From Chryseobacterium sp. OV279 (GTDB lineage: Bacteria > Bacteroidota > Bacteroidia > Flavobacteriales > Weeksellaceae), in contig NZ_FQUD01000003.1 of assembly GCF_900128945.1 (NCBI RefSeq), positions 186,001-250,000 on the forward strand: a stretch of DNA of 64,000 nt, read 5' to 3'. The notes beneath the pieces were generated by a model. That model did not search any database and was not told where the DNA came from. It saw nothing but the letters and a program-made list of their open reading frames with translations. Every line of letters begins with the position of its first letter. Positions within the stretch are counted from its first letter, which is position 1. Shown piece by piece: positions 50,372-60,604 of this stretch. The translations under genes and the position numbers were made by a program.

Positions 50372-52711
50372 ATGGAAAAAATTTTTGATTATCTCGAAGG
50401 TCTTGTGAATACCGTCAAAGACAACGGACTTTTTATATTCCTCGCAGTGTTTTTTCCTATTCTGCTTTATAAATTCGGAGCAGGCCAGGAAATTGTCCTG
50501 GATCTTACATCCCGTGAAATGCTGGGTAGTAAAAACTTTTATGTTATAGCTTCATTTCTCTTTCTAGGGCTGAGTATATGGTGTATACCTACCATTTCTA
50601 TCCACATATTCAGACAGATCAACAGGCTGCCATCAGATAAAGTTCTTGTGATACTGGATAGGCTTCTGGACTTATACAATGCAAAGCCCAAGTCTGATAG
50701 AGTGAGAAAAATACTTCAGGTTCCTGTTCGCTATGTTGCTGTATTTCCCTGGATTATTTTCATCATTTCCCTTACAAATGTTTATTATGGGAAGAAAGTG
50801 ATGGTGGTCACCATTCTTGCACTTATTCTTATTATTAAGCTTCTGGATTATTACAGTAAAGTTTTAATAAAATCTTTTGACACCACTTTTCTTCAGCTTA
50901 AAAGGTTTTGGGAAATTATCTGTCTTTTGATTATACTGGCCGTTGAATATGTGATTCTGCAGTGTGGTGTCAGTGGGTATTATACTTCGCTTATTGTATT
51001 TGCCAATATAACGGGAGTTTTGCTTTCTTATACTTTTTTTCTTGTCAAAGAAAATTCAGAGGATTTTCCGGATGGTGATCCGCGTAAAATGGAAATGATT
51101 CATGATAAAACCTTATACATGCACGGTTTATTGCTGTTGATTTCCGGAGGAGTGATGATCTTTTACTTTATAAAACAGATAAACGGCACGCTCAGTAATG
51201 TTTCGCCCATCACAATCGGGACGATGGTTATGAGTTTTTATATCCTTATTATTGAGCTGTTTATAACCTCCCAGATACTGCTTTCTAATCTAATGATCAA
51301 AGGTTTTGCTGATACCCGCTTCAGATTCCGGGTGTACAGGGGAGTTGTTGTTTCTTTTGCAGTAGGATGGATTGTTTTACTTTTCAGCAGTACCAATCCT
51401 CATATCATCACTCAGACTCCTGTAAAAGATCAGAGTGAATACTTTGTCCGTGAAACCCTTTACAGCCACTTTGCAGAATGGTACAAAAAACGTAATCATG
51501 ATCCGAATACAGGTGATCTGGAAGTATTCCTGGTTTCAGGTCAGGGAGGCGGTTCCAGAGCAGCCTACTGGTTTATGTCCAATATGTTTGAACTGGACAA
51601 TAACACTGGCAAGGATTTCTATAAAAATCTCTATTCTGTATCCACCGTGTCAGGATCAAGTTCCGGTGCCATGATGTTTTTGGCTTCAAAGGCACATTAT
51701 ACACTTTCACCCACGGCTAAACGGGAGGTTGTAAAGAACATTTATACAAGAAACTACTTAAGTGGTGCTTTGTACGGATTGCTCATCGGAGACTTTATCG
51801 AAACCATTGCCGGAGCTTTTGGAATGCAGGTACGCGACAGAAATTATTATTTTCAGATGGAAGAGCAAAATGCCTTTGTGGATGCTCATAAAAAAGCGGG
51901 AACATGGTCTGCAAAAGATTCCGTAGAACAATTTTTTTCAAGAGACTATATGTACTATTACAACAGAAAAAAAAGTAAATACAATATGCCTCTGCTATTT
52001 CTTAATTCAGCTATTGTTGAAAATGGGAAAAAAGTAGTTTTCAGTCCGGTACAGCTTAATACACCCATAGATACTGTAAGCGACGGGCAGAAAAATGATT
52101 ATGCTCTTTTCACCCTTTATGAAGATGCCTACGGAATTTACCGTAAATGTGACTGGTCCGTAAATAAAGAGATTCCGATGTCTGCATGTGTAAATGCAAG
52201 CCAGTCATTTCCCCTCATTAATGCCTACAGTTTCCTTCATGGAGTAGGACGTTTGACCGACGGTGGTTTCTTCGAAAATTCGGGAACTTCTACGACTCAG
52301 GAAATCTATACAGCACTCAAAAAATATGTTAAAGAAAAGAAGCTCCGTGTAAAATTCACGATGATCAATATATTAAATACAAAAACAGATAGCGACCTTG
52401 CTGTAAATTATTCAAGAGCATCCATACTTAATACAGTAACTGCAATGGCGAAAAATCCCTTTACCGGGCATGAGGTTCTTGCGGTTAAACAGCTTCAGAA
52501 GCAGGTGGTTCTTATGAGTAATGATGGAAAGGACCGTATCATAACACTTATTCCGACAGGAAAGTACAATCTCACCAGAATTCTCAGTGAAAAATCAGTA
52601 GCTAAGATGCGTAATGAGCTGGACACTAACATAAAGAAAAGCAGATATATATTCCAGCTTCAGGATACGATGAGGGACAAACAGCTGCTTAAGGGTTTTG
52701 CTACACAGTAG
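50372..52711 (+). CDS. Patatin-like phospholipase with N-terminal membrane domain
   Basis: 779 residues. About 330 N-terminal residues form eight or so membrane helices. The C-terminal patatin domain has the oxyanion stretch SGQGGGSRAAYW, the nucleophile TVSGSSSGAM (GxSxG) and the Asp in LTDGGFFENSG, so the Ser-Asp dyad is complete. Patatins hydrolyse acyl esters of lipids. The fused membrane part is longer than in soluble patatins and holds the enzyme at the inner membrane. Single gene, with a shared terminator at 52780. Confidence 0.82.
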   Translation: MEKIFDYLEGLVNTVKDNGLFIFLAVFFPILLYKFGAGQEIVLDLTSREMLGSKNFYVIASFLFLGLSIWCIPTISIHIFRQINRLPSDKVLVILDRLLDLYNAKPKSDRVRKILQVPVRYVAVFPWIIFIISLTNVYYGKKVMVVTILALILIIKLLDYYSKVLIKSFDTTFLQLKRFWEIICLLIILAVEYVILQCGVSGYYTSLIVFANITGVLLSYTFFLVKENSEDFPDGDPRKMEMIHDKTLYMHGLLLLISGGVMIFYFIKQINGTLSNVSPITIGTMVMSFYILIIELFITSQILLSNLMIKGFADTRFRFRVYRGVVVSFAVGWIVLLFSSTNPHIITQTPVKDQSEYFVRETLYSHFAEWYKKRNHDPNTGDLEVFLVSGQGGGSRAAYWFMSNMFELDNNTGKDFYKNLYSVSTVSGSSSGAMMFLASKAHYTLSPTAKREVVKNIYTRNYLSGALYGLLIGDFIETIAGAFGMQVRDRNYYFQMEEQNAFVDAHKKAGTWSAKDSVEQFFSRDYMYYYNRKKSKYNMPLLFLNSAIVENGKKVVFSPVQLNTPIDTVSDGQKNDYALFTLYEDAYGIYRKCDWSVNKEIPMSACVNASQSFPLINAYSFLHGVGRLTDGGFFENSGTSTTQEIYTALKKYVKEKKLRVKFTMINILNTKTDSDLAVNYSRASILNTVTAMAKNPFTGHEVLAVKQLQKQVVLMSNDGKDRIITLIPTGKYNLTRILSEKSVAKMRNELDTNIKKSRYIFQLQDTMRDKQLLKGFATQ

Positions 52712-52779
52712 AACAGGAATGCCTGCAGATCATTATTTCAGATGAATACTTTTCCTATAAAGTTCATCTTAATATTAAA

Positions 52780-52814
52780 AAAAATAGCCTGCTGGTAATG
52801 AGCTGGCTATTTTT
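52780..52814. terminator. Bidirectional terminator between convergent genes
   Basis: AAAAATAGCC pairs with GGCTATTTTT around a 15-nt loop, between the patatin gene and the minus-strand lipoprotein gene. Confidence 0.7.
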
Positions 52815-52840
52815 ATATGCTGTTAATTTCTCAAATGCCG

Positions 52841-53605
52841 TTATTTAGCAGGAATAAAATCCGGCAGATATGCTTTCTCATTCCTCATCGTCTGAACATA
52901 ATCTTTGGAATATATTTTTAAACGGATATCTGTAACATCTACCATTTTTGAATTCTTATTTCCTGACTGATCGTAGGAGAGAATTTCTTCTTTCTTTTCA
53001 TCTGTTGCGGACAGCACGTAATAGAAATTTTTATCTTCCCAGCAGCTTACTTTCTCCGATGACTGATCTTCAATATTCACGCGGGTACAATTTTTTTTCA
53101 GGAAACTCAGGATATTGGTAACATCATTTTTATTTTTTGAGGTTTTGGTAGCCAGTAAATAAACGAATTCCCCTTTGTTGTTCTCTGTCATGCCCAATGA
53201 AGGAAATGCCACTTTATTTAAGATAGCCAGCGTATCTTTTTCCTCATCGTAAGCAACTGTGCTGTATGCATAACCAAAGTATTTGACAGGTTTTTCTTTC
53301 CTCGACATCCAGTCGTTGGTAGATTCCACATAAAATTCAGAGGGTAATCTTCCGTTTGATTTGTAAAAAGCCAGCGTATCTTTGGCGAACATCGCAGTCT
53401 CCAGAGCTTTTTTTGCTGCTTTTTTATCCATCTTTTTAACGTCAGAAGATAAAAGTTCATCTGTTTTTTTCAGCTTGGGTTCATAAAACCGGGCAACTTT
53501 GAAGCTTTTGTCCAGCTTATCTATCAACACAACTTTAGAATCCTGAGACTGACAGGCGTAAAAAAGATTCAGAAGAATCACCGTGGAAATTATTTTTTTT
53601 ATCAT
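52841..53605 (-). CDS. Lipoprotein-like hypothetical protein
   Basis: 254 residues from the ATG at 53605 (an ATG at 53614 adds three). The N-terminus MIKKIISTVILLNLFYACQS is a lipoprotein signal with Cys at 18. The mature protein is Lys- and Asp-rich with no recognised domain; two further cysteines (KNCTR, VSCWED). Probably periplasmic or outer membrane. Confidence 0.6.
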   Translation of the reverse strand: MIKKIISTVILLNLFYACQSQDSKVVLIDKLDKSFKVARFYEPKLKKTDELLSSDVKKMDKKAAKKALETAMFAKDTLAFYKSNGRLPSEFYVESTNDWMSRKEKPVKYFGYAYSTVAYDEEKDTLAILNKVAFPSLGMTENNKGEFVYLLATKTSKNKNDVTNILSFLKKNCTRVNIEDQSSEKVSCWEDKNFYYVLSATDEKKEEILSYDQSGNKNSKMVDVTDIRLKIYSKDYVQTMRNEKAYLPDFIPAK

Positions 53606-53748
53606 ACCATCCAAATATAAAGAATAAAGTGGTTTGAATGGTCATTTAAAATTGAATGGATGAAGCTGAAAAATAGATATCATCAGGAAATGGTACTGAA
53701 AAACTATTCTGTATATTTGAATCCTCGTACCTATTACAAATATATTTC

Positions 53749-54327
53749 GTGCAAAATTTTAACAAATTAATACAGGAGCATTTTGGACAGCTGACCGATC
53801 AGGAACTGGAAATGCTGTATTCTTACTTTACTGAAGAAAAGCTTCAGAAAAATGATATTTTCACAGAATCAGATAAAGTCTGCAACAAATTAAGCATTGT
53901 CCAGTCCGGTATTCTCAGGGTTTATACCTTGTCAGATGGAAAGGAGATTACACAATGGATTTCTACAGAAAATTACCTGATAACAGAAGTGATGGGTTTC
54001 TTTTTTGATCAGCCCAACCGCTGGACCATACAGGCTTTGACCGAGACTCAACTATTAACCATCACCAAAGAAAACTATCGCAAACTTTGCAAAGAATTCC
54101 CTAAATGGATTGAGATTGAAAAAAGATTCATCGTCAAATGTTTTACCATGATGGAAGAGCGGGTGTTCTCTCACTTATCCATGAATGCCGAAGAAAGATA
54201 TTACACCTATTTTCAGCATAACAAAGCATTGTTTAATCAGGTTCCTTTGCAATACATAGCTTCCGTTCTCGGCATGACCGCTGAAACATTCAGCAGAATA
54301 AGAAAACGCCAGATCGAAAATTCATAA
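53749..54327 (+). CDS. Crp/Fnr-type cyclic-nucleotide-binding-like regulator
   Basis: 192 residues starting with a GTG. Cyclic-nucleotide-binding-like fold (about 5-125; ESDKVCNKLSIVQSGILRVY) and a short C-terminal HTH (LQYIASVLGMTAETFSRIRK). The HTH is compact, as in many Bacteroidota members. Divergent from the lipoprotein gene. Confidence 0.8.
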   Translation: MQNFNKLIQEHFGQLTDQELEMLYSYFTEEKLQKNDIFTESDKVCNKLSIVQSGILRVYTLSDGKEITQWISTENYLITEVMGFFFDQPNRWTIQALTETQLLTITKENYRKLCKEFPKWIEIEKRFIVKCFTMMEERVFSHLSMNAEERYYTYFQHNKALFNQVPLQYIASVLGMTAETFSRIRKRQIENS

Positions 54328-54342
54328 TGTAAAAACTGTTGA

Positions 54343-55002
54343 TTACCCTTTTACTTCCCTGTTTTTATCTACCCAATACGAGAGTGAAATAATAAGTACA
54401 GAAGCGATAACCGAAGATACGAATAAGGTCATTATTGAATTGGATGGAGTAGGCCCAAATGCATTTCCGAAATTAACGGCTAAAAGCAGAACAACCAATA
54501 CCCAAAGTCCCCATTTTCCGATTTTATTTTTGGCTTTTGTACAAGTGATATAAATAGCCGTACCTATCAGAAACAGAGTGGTTTCAATTACCAGAGTGGC
54601 AGCTAAATGATTCCAGAGGCCAAGTCCTACTTTATAATCACTGAAGGGAGTCAATGGTAAGTCCGCCACATGCACAATCACATCCAGAAACCAGTGGCTG
54701 AATACGCAAAGCCCAACAATTACTGATCCTCGCTTATCCCGCTTAATAAACCAATAGATAAGCCCTACCACGATTCCCCAAACCAGATTCATCAGTAAAC
54801 TGTGGGTGTAAGGGTAAAAAAGAAATTCAAAAGCATTGGTTTCCGTATAACCCGGCACAATAGCCACTTTTTCGATATTGAAAATAAGCAGGAACGGCCA
54901 AAGAAGGTCAACAAATTGGGTTGCGATAAAAAGAGTTCCTAATGAAACCTTTGGAGCCAGTTTTTTAGCAGCGAATGAAAGTCCGAAGTGTCCTATAAAC
55001 AT
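54343..55002 (-). CDS. Integral membrane protein (YdjM/DUF457-like)
   Basis: 219 residues with about six membrane helices. The N-terminal MFIGHFGLSFAAKKLAPKVS with GH, and later FYPYTHSLLMN and VFSHWFLDVIVHV, keep the His and Asp pattern of the YdjM-like family, called metal-dependent hydrolases without proof. Converges on the Crp-like gene, 15 bp between stops. Confidence 0.65.
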   Translation of the reverse strand: MFIGHFGLSFAAKKLAPKVSLGTLFIATQFVDLLWPFLLIFNIEKVAIVPGYTETNAFEFLFYPYTHSLLMNLVWGIVVGLIYWFIKRDKRGSVIVGLCVFSHWFLDVIVHVADLPLTPFSDYKVGLGLWNHLAATLVIETTLFLIGTAIYITCTKAKNKIGKWGLWVLVVLLLAVNFGNAFGPTPSNSIMTLFVSSVIASVLIISLSYWVDKNREVKG

Positions 55003-55117
55003 AACAGTTGTATTGATTAATTTTTTGATAAAAGTAGAGGAATGCAGGAGAGCTTCTCTTGATAAAAATCAAGAATTTATAAAACTTATCTGTGCTCATT
55101 CTGGCTTTGTAGAATAT

Positions 55118-55155
55118 AAAAATCCGCGGCCTGCATGGAACATGCAGGCCGCGGA
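55118..55155 (-). terminator. Terminator after the PfpI-like gene
   Basis: A 15-bp perfect stem (55123-55137 with 55141-55155, TCCGCGGCCTGCATG) around GAA; on the minus strand a T-run follows. 29 nt after the gene ending at 55184. Confidence 0.85.
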
Positions 55156-55183
55156 CCGTCTAAACTTCATTATTGTAAAACCC

Positions 55184-55888
55184 TTATGAGTTTTGGCTGT
55201 TCAGTAAATCAAGTAATTTTTGAGCTACAGCGATGGATGATCCCGGATTCTGTCCGGTAAGTAAATGGCCGTCCTTAACCACATAGCTTTGCCAGTCTTC
55301 TGTTTTGCTGTAAATTCCACCCAGTTTTTTAAGCTCATCTTCTACAAGATAAGGAACGATGTCTGTCAGTTGTACGGCATCTTCCTCGCTGTTGGCAAAT
55401 CCTGTTACCTGTTTCCCTTGTACCAATGGAGTACCATCTTCATTTTTCACGAATCTTAATACACCTGGAGCATGACAAACCGCTGCTACAGGCTTACCTT
55501 TTCTGTAAAATGCTTCAATCAGAGCAATTGAATTTTCATCATTGGTCAGATCCCAAAGCGGTCCATGACCTCCCGGATAAAAAACAGCATCATAATCTTC
55601 CTCTTTCACCCCGCTAAGTTTCAGGGTATGAGATAATCTTTCCTGTAACGCTTCATCTGCATCGAAACGTCTGGTTTCATCTGTCTGGAAATCAGGAAGC
55701 TCACTTTTAGGATCTAGAGGTGGTCTGCCGCCCAAAGGGGAAGCAAGGGTAACCTGTACACCCGCATCCGTGAGTGAATAATAAGGAGCGGCAAATTCTT
55801 CTGACCAAAACCCTGTTTTAAGTCCGGTATTACCCAGTTGATCGTGCGACGTAAGGACAAAAAGTACCTTGAAATCTGTTGTTTTCAT
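55184..55888 (-). CDS. DJ-1/PfpI-type amidotransferase-fold protein
   Basis: 234 residues from the ATG at 55888; the frame from 55948 adds residues that do not fit the family. Motifs YDAVFYPGGHGPLWDL and AAVCHAPGVLRF carry the nucleophile Cys of the DJ-1/PfpI elbow; Hsp31-like members act as glyoxalase III or chaperone, but the function cannot be fixed here. Single gene; terminator at 55118. Confidence 0.85.
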   Translation of the reverse strand: MKTTDFKVLFVLTSHDQLGNTGLKTGFWSEEFAAPYYSLTDAGVQVTLASPLGGRPPLDPKSELPDFQTDETRRFDADEALQERLSHTLKLSGVKEEDYDAVFYPGGHGPLWDLTNDENSIALIEAFYRKGKPVAAVCHAPGVLRFVKNEDGTPLVQGKQVTGFANSEEDAVQLTDIVPYLVEDELKKLGGIYSKTEDWQSYVVKDGHLLTGQNPGSSIAVAQKLLDLLNSQNS

Positions 55889-55948
55889 TATATTGAATTT
55901 AAAAATTATCTTATTGTATTTTGTAAAGACAAAACTTGTCTGAAACAT

Positions 55949-56462
55949 TCATTAAAGGAACGGCTGCTTTAAAATTAACCATGATCATGCCAGTATGAAA
56001 AACAAACTTTAAAGCAGATGACGTGGATAGAATGATAAGACTCCATTTCTTTGTCTTTAAATAACAGTACGAATTTGGAGTAAATAAAGAAGATTTTAGT
56101 GTGATCTATGTCACTTTAAGAAAAAGACTGTTGTTTATGTGACGCAGATCACTTGGCCATGAATGAATGACCTGATTTTTCTTAAAAAAATAGATTTATT
56201 GATGGGTAAGAAATAATATTTTTATCCATAAAAGTTCAGAAAATCCTTTTTTTTAGATTCTTTAAAATCGTTTATCCATAGTGCTTTGAAACCTTTATGT
56301 TTTTTTTTATATCATAATACAATTATCGTTTTTACTTTCATCGTGACCTGCCATTTTCGTTGCCTTTTAGGATTGAACTGGATGTCGTGTTTTGATGCAT
56401 GACATAATTAATTTCTGGGTTTATATCACATATTTGCTGTAAAAAAAAGACAAAAATTACTT
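55949..56462. other. Long intergenic region before the kinase gene
   Basis: About 510 bp without a gene between divergent units. It holds short palindromic sites such as TGATGCATGAC near 56392 and, at its end, the -7 box of the kinase promoter. Two TGTGAT/GTGACG-N-CAC-like words near 56100-56155 look like Crp-type half sites. Confidence 0.35.
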
Positions 56463-56470
56463 TAACTTTG
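56463..56470 (+). promoter_or_regulatory. -7 promoter box of the kinase/regulator operon
   Basis: TAACTTTG fits TAnnTTTG; it is 113 nt before the ATG at 56584. No TTTG is found 19-20 nt upstream. Confidence 0.35.
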
Positions 56471-56583
56471 CTGGTTGAAAGATATATACGTATTACTGGA
56501 TTTTTTAGCGTAAATTATATCGTTTAAAACTAATGCCTAACAGACTTAAGTAATCAGAAAATTAATTTAGCTGATAAATAGAT

Positions 56584-58311
56584 ATGAAAAATAAATTCTT
56601 AAATTTTAAATTGAGGAAGATTGTTCATTACTCACTGATCATATGTATTTTATTGATACAGGTCATTATAGCCATATTTTTTTATAACGAATTTGTTAAT
56701 GAAAAGAAACTGAAGTTCATTAAAGATCAGCTGGAAGAAAGCAGAGCTTTAGGTGGGCTTACCGATGATTCCAGAAAGGATTTCATGGATGCCCAAAACC
56801 ATTTGCAGAACTATATGGTCAGTCAGGATGATAAAGACCTTAAATTATACTTTGAATCCCTTAAAAAACTTAAGACCAATTTTGATAAAATAGGGGATTA
56901 CGAAAGCATACGTCCAAAACTAAAAAAGAATGTGGCACTGCAGAAAAAAGATACGCTGGAAGTTAAAAGACTGAAGGTGCTGATAGACTCCGCCTACGAA
57001 TCATCCCTCAATCCACCGGCAAAAGTGGAGGAGAAGCCTTATGAGCTGAAAAAGTATAAAAACGACTTCGAAGATCTGAAGATAGAGACCCATACCTATT
57101 CTGACACCATTAAAAAGAAAGGTTTTATGGGCCGTCTGAAAGATGCGATATCGGGGAAAGTAGATGTCCGGAAGGAAAGTACGGTGATCACGATGACCAA
57201 TAAAAAAACGGTAGATCTTTCCAACGTAAAATCCGAAATGGATAATGCCATCAAATCTATGGATAAGCATTATGCGGATGAGGTAAGAAAGGTTCAGCAG
57301 TCTGCAGTCAAAAGTCAACGTGATAATGCCCATTTTTACAGTAATTTCAGTAAACTCTTAGTCTACAGTAACGGCTTGATTAATGTTTATGAAAAAGCGA
57401 TAAAAGACTTTAAATCAGAACTTGAAAAAGAATACAACCAGCAGAGTTCGGATAATAACAGAATCAGAAAGTATCTTGTATTGGGATTAATGGTCCTGAT
57501 GTTTATCGTATCGATTCTGATTATGTATTTCACCAGAATGGCTTTCATCTACGAATTGAGGCTTAATGCTGCAAACAAAGAAATTCAAAAGAGCCTTACC
57601 TTTAAAAACAGAATTCTGGGAATGCTCAGCCATGAGCTGATGTCTCCGTTGAAAATTATTAATATTTTTATTGATAAGATCAACAGAACGACGAAAGATG
57701 AGACAACGAAAGATTATTTAAAATCAATAAAATTTACCAACAGTACGTTATTGATCCAGTCGAATCAGATCCTGGAGTACACAAAAAATCAGGAGGCTCA
57801 AAAACAGCTGAATAAAACCGTCTTTAATCTTAAAGATGAAATTAATTCTATTACAACGGCCATTACACCTTACATCGAAACAAGGAATAATAAATTTCTG
57901 GTCACCGACCGAATCCCTGAAAATGTTGTGGTAAGCTCGGACAATATTAAAATGAACCAGATCTTTATGAACATTCTGGGCAATGCCAATAAGTTCACAG
58001 AAAACGGACAGATTGATCTTTCCATGGCTACTGAAATGAAAGGTGCGAATATCATTACGCTGACAACAACTGTCGCGGATACAGGCGTAGGAATATCAGA
58101 ATCTGATCTCGAGAAAATTTTTGAACCGTACTATCAGGGGATGATATCAGATGAAATTAATAATTTTGGAGCTGGTCTTGGGCTGAGTTTATGTAAAGAA
58201 ATTATCGAACTTTTCGACGGAGAGATCGCGGTTTCAAGTAAATTGCATAAAGGAACAAAAGTAACATTCAGTATCAATTTAAATATGAATAATAATGGGG
58301 GAGCCAATTGA
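56584..58311 (+). CDS. Membrane sensor histidine kinase
   Basis: 575 residues: membrane helix (about 14-34), long helical periplasmic part (35-295), second helix (about 297-318), dimerisation part with MLSHELMSPLKII (the phosphorylated His), and a catalytic part with N box QIFMNILGNANKF, DTGVGIS and GAGLGLSLCKEI. No PAS or HAMP. Overlaps the response regulator gene by 17 nt, so the two are translated together. Confidence 0.88.
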   Translation: MKNKFLNFKLRKIVHYSLIICILLIQVIIAIFFYNEFVNEKKLKFIKDQLEESRALGGLTDDSRKDFMDAQNHLQNYMVSQDDKDLKLYFESLKKLKTNFDKIGDYESIRPKLKKNVALQKKDTLEVKRLKVLIDSAYESSLNPPAKVEEKPYELKKYKNDFEDLKIETHTYSDTIKKKGFMGRLKDAISGKVDVRKESTVITMTNKKTVDLSNVKSEMDNAIKSMDKHYADEVRKVQQSAVKSQRDNAHFYSNFSKLLVYSNGLINVYEKAIKDFKSELEKEYNQQSSDNNRIRKYLVLGLMVLMFIVSILIMYFTRMAFIYELRLNAANKEIQKSLTFKNRILGMLSHELMSPLKIINIFIDKINRTTKDETTKDYLKSIKFTNSTLLIQSNQILEYTKNQEAQKQLNKTVFNLKDEINSITTAITPYIETRNNKFLVTDRIPENVVVSSDNIKMNQIFMNILGNANKFTENGQIDLSMATEMKGANIITLTTTVADTGVGISESDLEKIFEPYYQGMISDEINNFGAGLGLSLCKEIIELFDGEIAVSSKLHKGTKVTFSINLNMNNNGGAN

Positions 58312-58948
58312 AGATAAAGAGATTGTATTTCTTTTAGCGGATGATCACAGCATTGTACGCCAGGGGATGGCAATTCTTATAGATGAAATCGTTCCGAATG
58401 CTAAGATTTACCAAACCTCGTCTCTACTGCAGATCGTAGAACTGATAGAATCAAAAGGAGTAGAAATAGCCGTCATTGATGCCCATTTTCCGGATGGAAA
58501 CAGTCTGCACATCCTGTCACAGATGAAAGCGGCGAATCCCAATATTAAAATACTGGTGTTTACAGGCCTTGAAGAAGATCTGCACGTGCTTAAATTTATT
58601 AAAGCCGGAGCTAATGGGTATGTCAGCAAATTAAGCGAAGAGGAAGAGATAAGACAGGCGATCTCCGACATGGTACAGAAAGGCGAGTACTTTTCTGCCC
58701 TTTCAAGGAACTTGATGGTACAGTTTGTTCATAATCCGGATTTGATCAATCCTTTGAGCCGCTTAACGAACAGAGAATTGCAGATTGCAGAAATGTATGC
58801 TGAAGGAAATGGAAATCTGGAAATTGCCAATCATTTGAATATCAAACAGAACACGGTAAGCACGATCAAGAAAAACATATTTGAGAAATTAAAAATAGAA
58901 AATCTTGTCGAGCTGATCGATCTTGTCAAAACTCATCATAAAATCTAG
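58295..58948 (+). CDS. NarL/LuxR-type response regulator
   Basis: 217 residues: receiver domain with LLADDHSIVRQGMAIL and the phosphorylated Asp in VIDAHFPDGN, and LuxR HTH (LTNRELQIAEMYAEGNGNLE). The start ATG overlaps the end of the kinase gene in another frame. Cognate regulator of that kinase; targets unknown. Confidence 0.88.
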   Translation: MGEPIEDKEIVFLLADDHSIVRQGMAILIDEIVPNAKIYQTSSLLQIVELIESKGVEIAVIDAHFPDGNSLHILSQMKAANPNIKILVFTGLEEDLHVLKFIKAGANGYVSKLSEEEEIRQAISDMVQKGEYFSALSRNLMVQFVHNPDLINPLSRLTNRELQIAEMYAEGNGNLEIANHLNIKQNTVSTIKKNIFEKLKIENLVELIDLVKTHHKI

Positions 58949-59322
58949 GATTTCTACCATCAGTTCTTCATTTTCACACGATTCAGACCATTGTGTCGAT
59001 AAACATCTATGCTCTTATCGATATATATCGATGCCCTTTGTGATTTATTTTTTCCTGCAATGTCGTTACTTTGTATCAACAAAAACAACAAATGAAAAAA
59101 CGCATAAAATTAGAATCTGAAAAGAATTTTTAATGTTATGCGGATGAACAAGGGTAATTGTAGGTGTAAAGTTATAAAACTATAATTGCTTAAACGCTAA
59201 GTGATGAATTAATATAAGTGTATGCATGACCTTTAGCTGAATTTCTCGAAAGCCACTATTAAAAAAACACAAATTACGATAGAGAAGTTTTGGTATTTGA
59301 AGGTCGTTTAACACAGAAAAAG
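58949..59322. other. Intergenic region after the response regulator
   Basis: About 370 bp with no credible gene. A terminator follows at 59323. The longest frame (58923-59120) has no pattern. Confidence 0.4.
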
Positions 59323-59355
59323 AGGAGCTGTCCATAGGGATGAGCTCCTTTTTTT
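59317..59355. terminator. Bidirectional terminator
   Basis: AGGAGCT (59323-59329) pairs with AGCTCCT (59343-59349), followed by a run of Ts, with As at the left side. Confidence 0.6.
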
Positions 59356-59384
59356 ATATCTTCAAATTCAACAGCTTTATTTTT

Positions 59385-59465
59385 GCTCTCGCAGATTACA
59401 GAGATAAAGCAGATTGATACATAAAAAAATCTGCATCATCTGATAAATCTGCGTGAAACTTTAAA
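59385..59465. repeat. Intergenic AAATCTGC-type repeats
   Basis: Repeated words GCAGATT, AAATCTGC and GATAAATCTGCGTGAAAC make a loose inverted arrangement. A related stretch built of ATCCGTG words is at 60605-60690. These are intergenic repeat words rather than coding DNA. Confidence 0.4.
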
Positions 59466-59563
59466 AGGATGTTCATCCATTCTCTTCATCAGAATCAATT
59501 CATTTGATCTCTCCCTTTGTTTCATTTCTTTTGCATTAAAAACAAACCTGGACATTCATAAAA

Positions 59564-60436
59564 TCATTTGACAATCCCCAGATTTTTAAATACAGACTTC
59601 GTAATGTCTTTTCTGCAACTCCCAAAATTAGAACTGTTGAATTTTCTATCCTGCAATAGCCGTGTCGCAAAGAAATAAGCACCATTTTGGTTTTCTATAA
59701 ATCCTACCCACCAGCCTGTATTCATCCCGCGATCCCTTGTCCATCCGGTTTTTGAACGGATGATATAGTCAGAATTCTTTTCCGTCAACATCACATTTTT
59801 TACAATATCCAGATTGCGTTTGGAAAAGGGTAAATGATCATTGTATAGATTTTTCAGAAATTCCACCTGATTGATGGGAGAGATCGCAAATTGCCCAAAG
59901 TTCCAGAAATCCTCATCCGTGTGTGACAGATCAAGATTTCCATATTGGCTTTTAGATAAAAATTTCATGTAATTGTCTTTTCCTATTTTCTTCGTTAATT
60001 CTACGAAAACCCAGCCCGCCGAAACTTCAAAAGCTTCTTTTACAGACATATCGTGATAAATATCCGGTCTGTAGCCGTATTTTAGGGTATCTGTTTTGCC
60101 CGGCCATTGTACAATATCGTTTTCACTGGTGATGGTTTGGGTTTCCAGTGCAATAAGCATATTAATGATTTTAAATGTAGATGCCGGAAGCGTTTCTTTT
60201 TTATTGTCTACCGTATCAGACAAGATCCACTGATGTTGATGATTGTCATAGATAGCAATCGAACCGTTGGCAGTACAGTCTTCAAAATATTTTTTAAAAT
60301 CCGGTCGTAAAACAATAGGGTCGGTAAATAAAGACTTTTGATCATTATTTTTTACGTGACTTGAAGCGCAGGAAATAAGGGAAATGATTGAGACTATTCC
60401 AAAAACTATATTTTTTAAAAGCATTTTGTAATTCAA
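59564..60436 (-). CDS. Class D (OXA-type) beta-lactamase, lipoprotein
   Basis: 290 residues with a lipobox (SIISLISC, Cys23). Class D motifs: STFK (Ser86, Lys89), YGN (165-167), KTG (229-231) and FGQFAISP. The second motif, usually SxV, reads SAG (139-141), so the hydrophobic Val that shields the carbamylated Lys is replaced by Gly. It hydrolyses beta-lactams in the periplasm or at the outer membrane; the SAG change may affect which drugs are cut or leave it weak. No regulator is adjacent. Confidence 0.88.
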   Translation of the reverse strand: MNYKMLLKNIVFGIVSIISLISCASSHVKNNDQKSLFTDPIVLRPDFKKYFEDCTANGSIAIYDNHQHQWILSDTVDNKKETLPASTFKIINMLIALETQTITSENDIVQWPGKTDTLKYGYRPDIYHDMSVKEAFEVSAGWVFVELTKKIGKDNYMKFLSKSQYGNLDLSHTDEDFWNFGQFAISPINQVEFLKNLYNDHLPFSKRNLDIVKNVMLTEKNSDYIIRSKTGWTRDRGMNTGWWVGFIENQNGAYFFATRLLQDRKFNSSNFGSCRKDITKSVFKNLGIVK

Positions 60437-60604
60437 TGTTCTGGTGTATCGGGCTAAATTACATTTTTTAAGCTGTATATCTTAAAGCCAAGCTGAGCTT
60501 AATGATTTAAGCTATTCATTAATTGTTTATTCCAGTTACAAAGTCGCAAAAGTTTAAAAAAAATCAGAAGTTATTAGATTAACCAATAGAAAATATCCAC
60601 AAAC

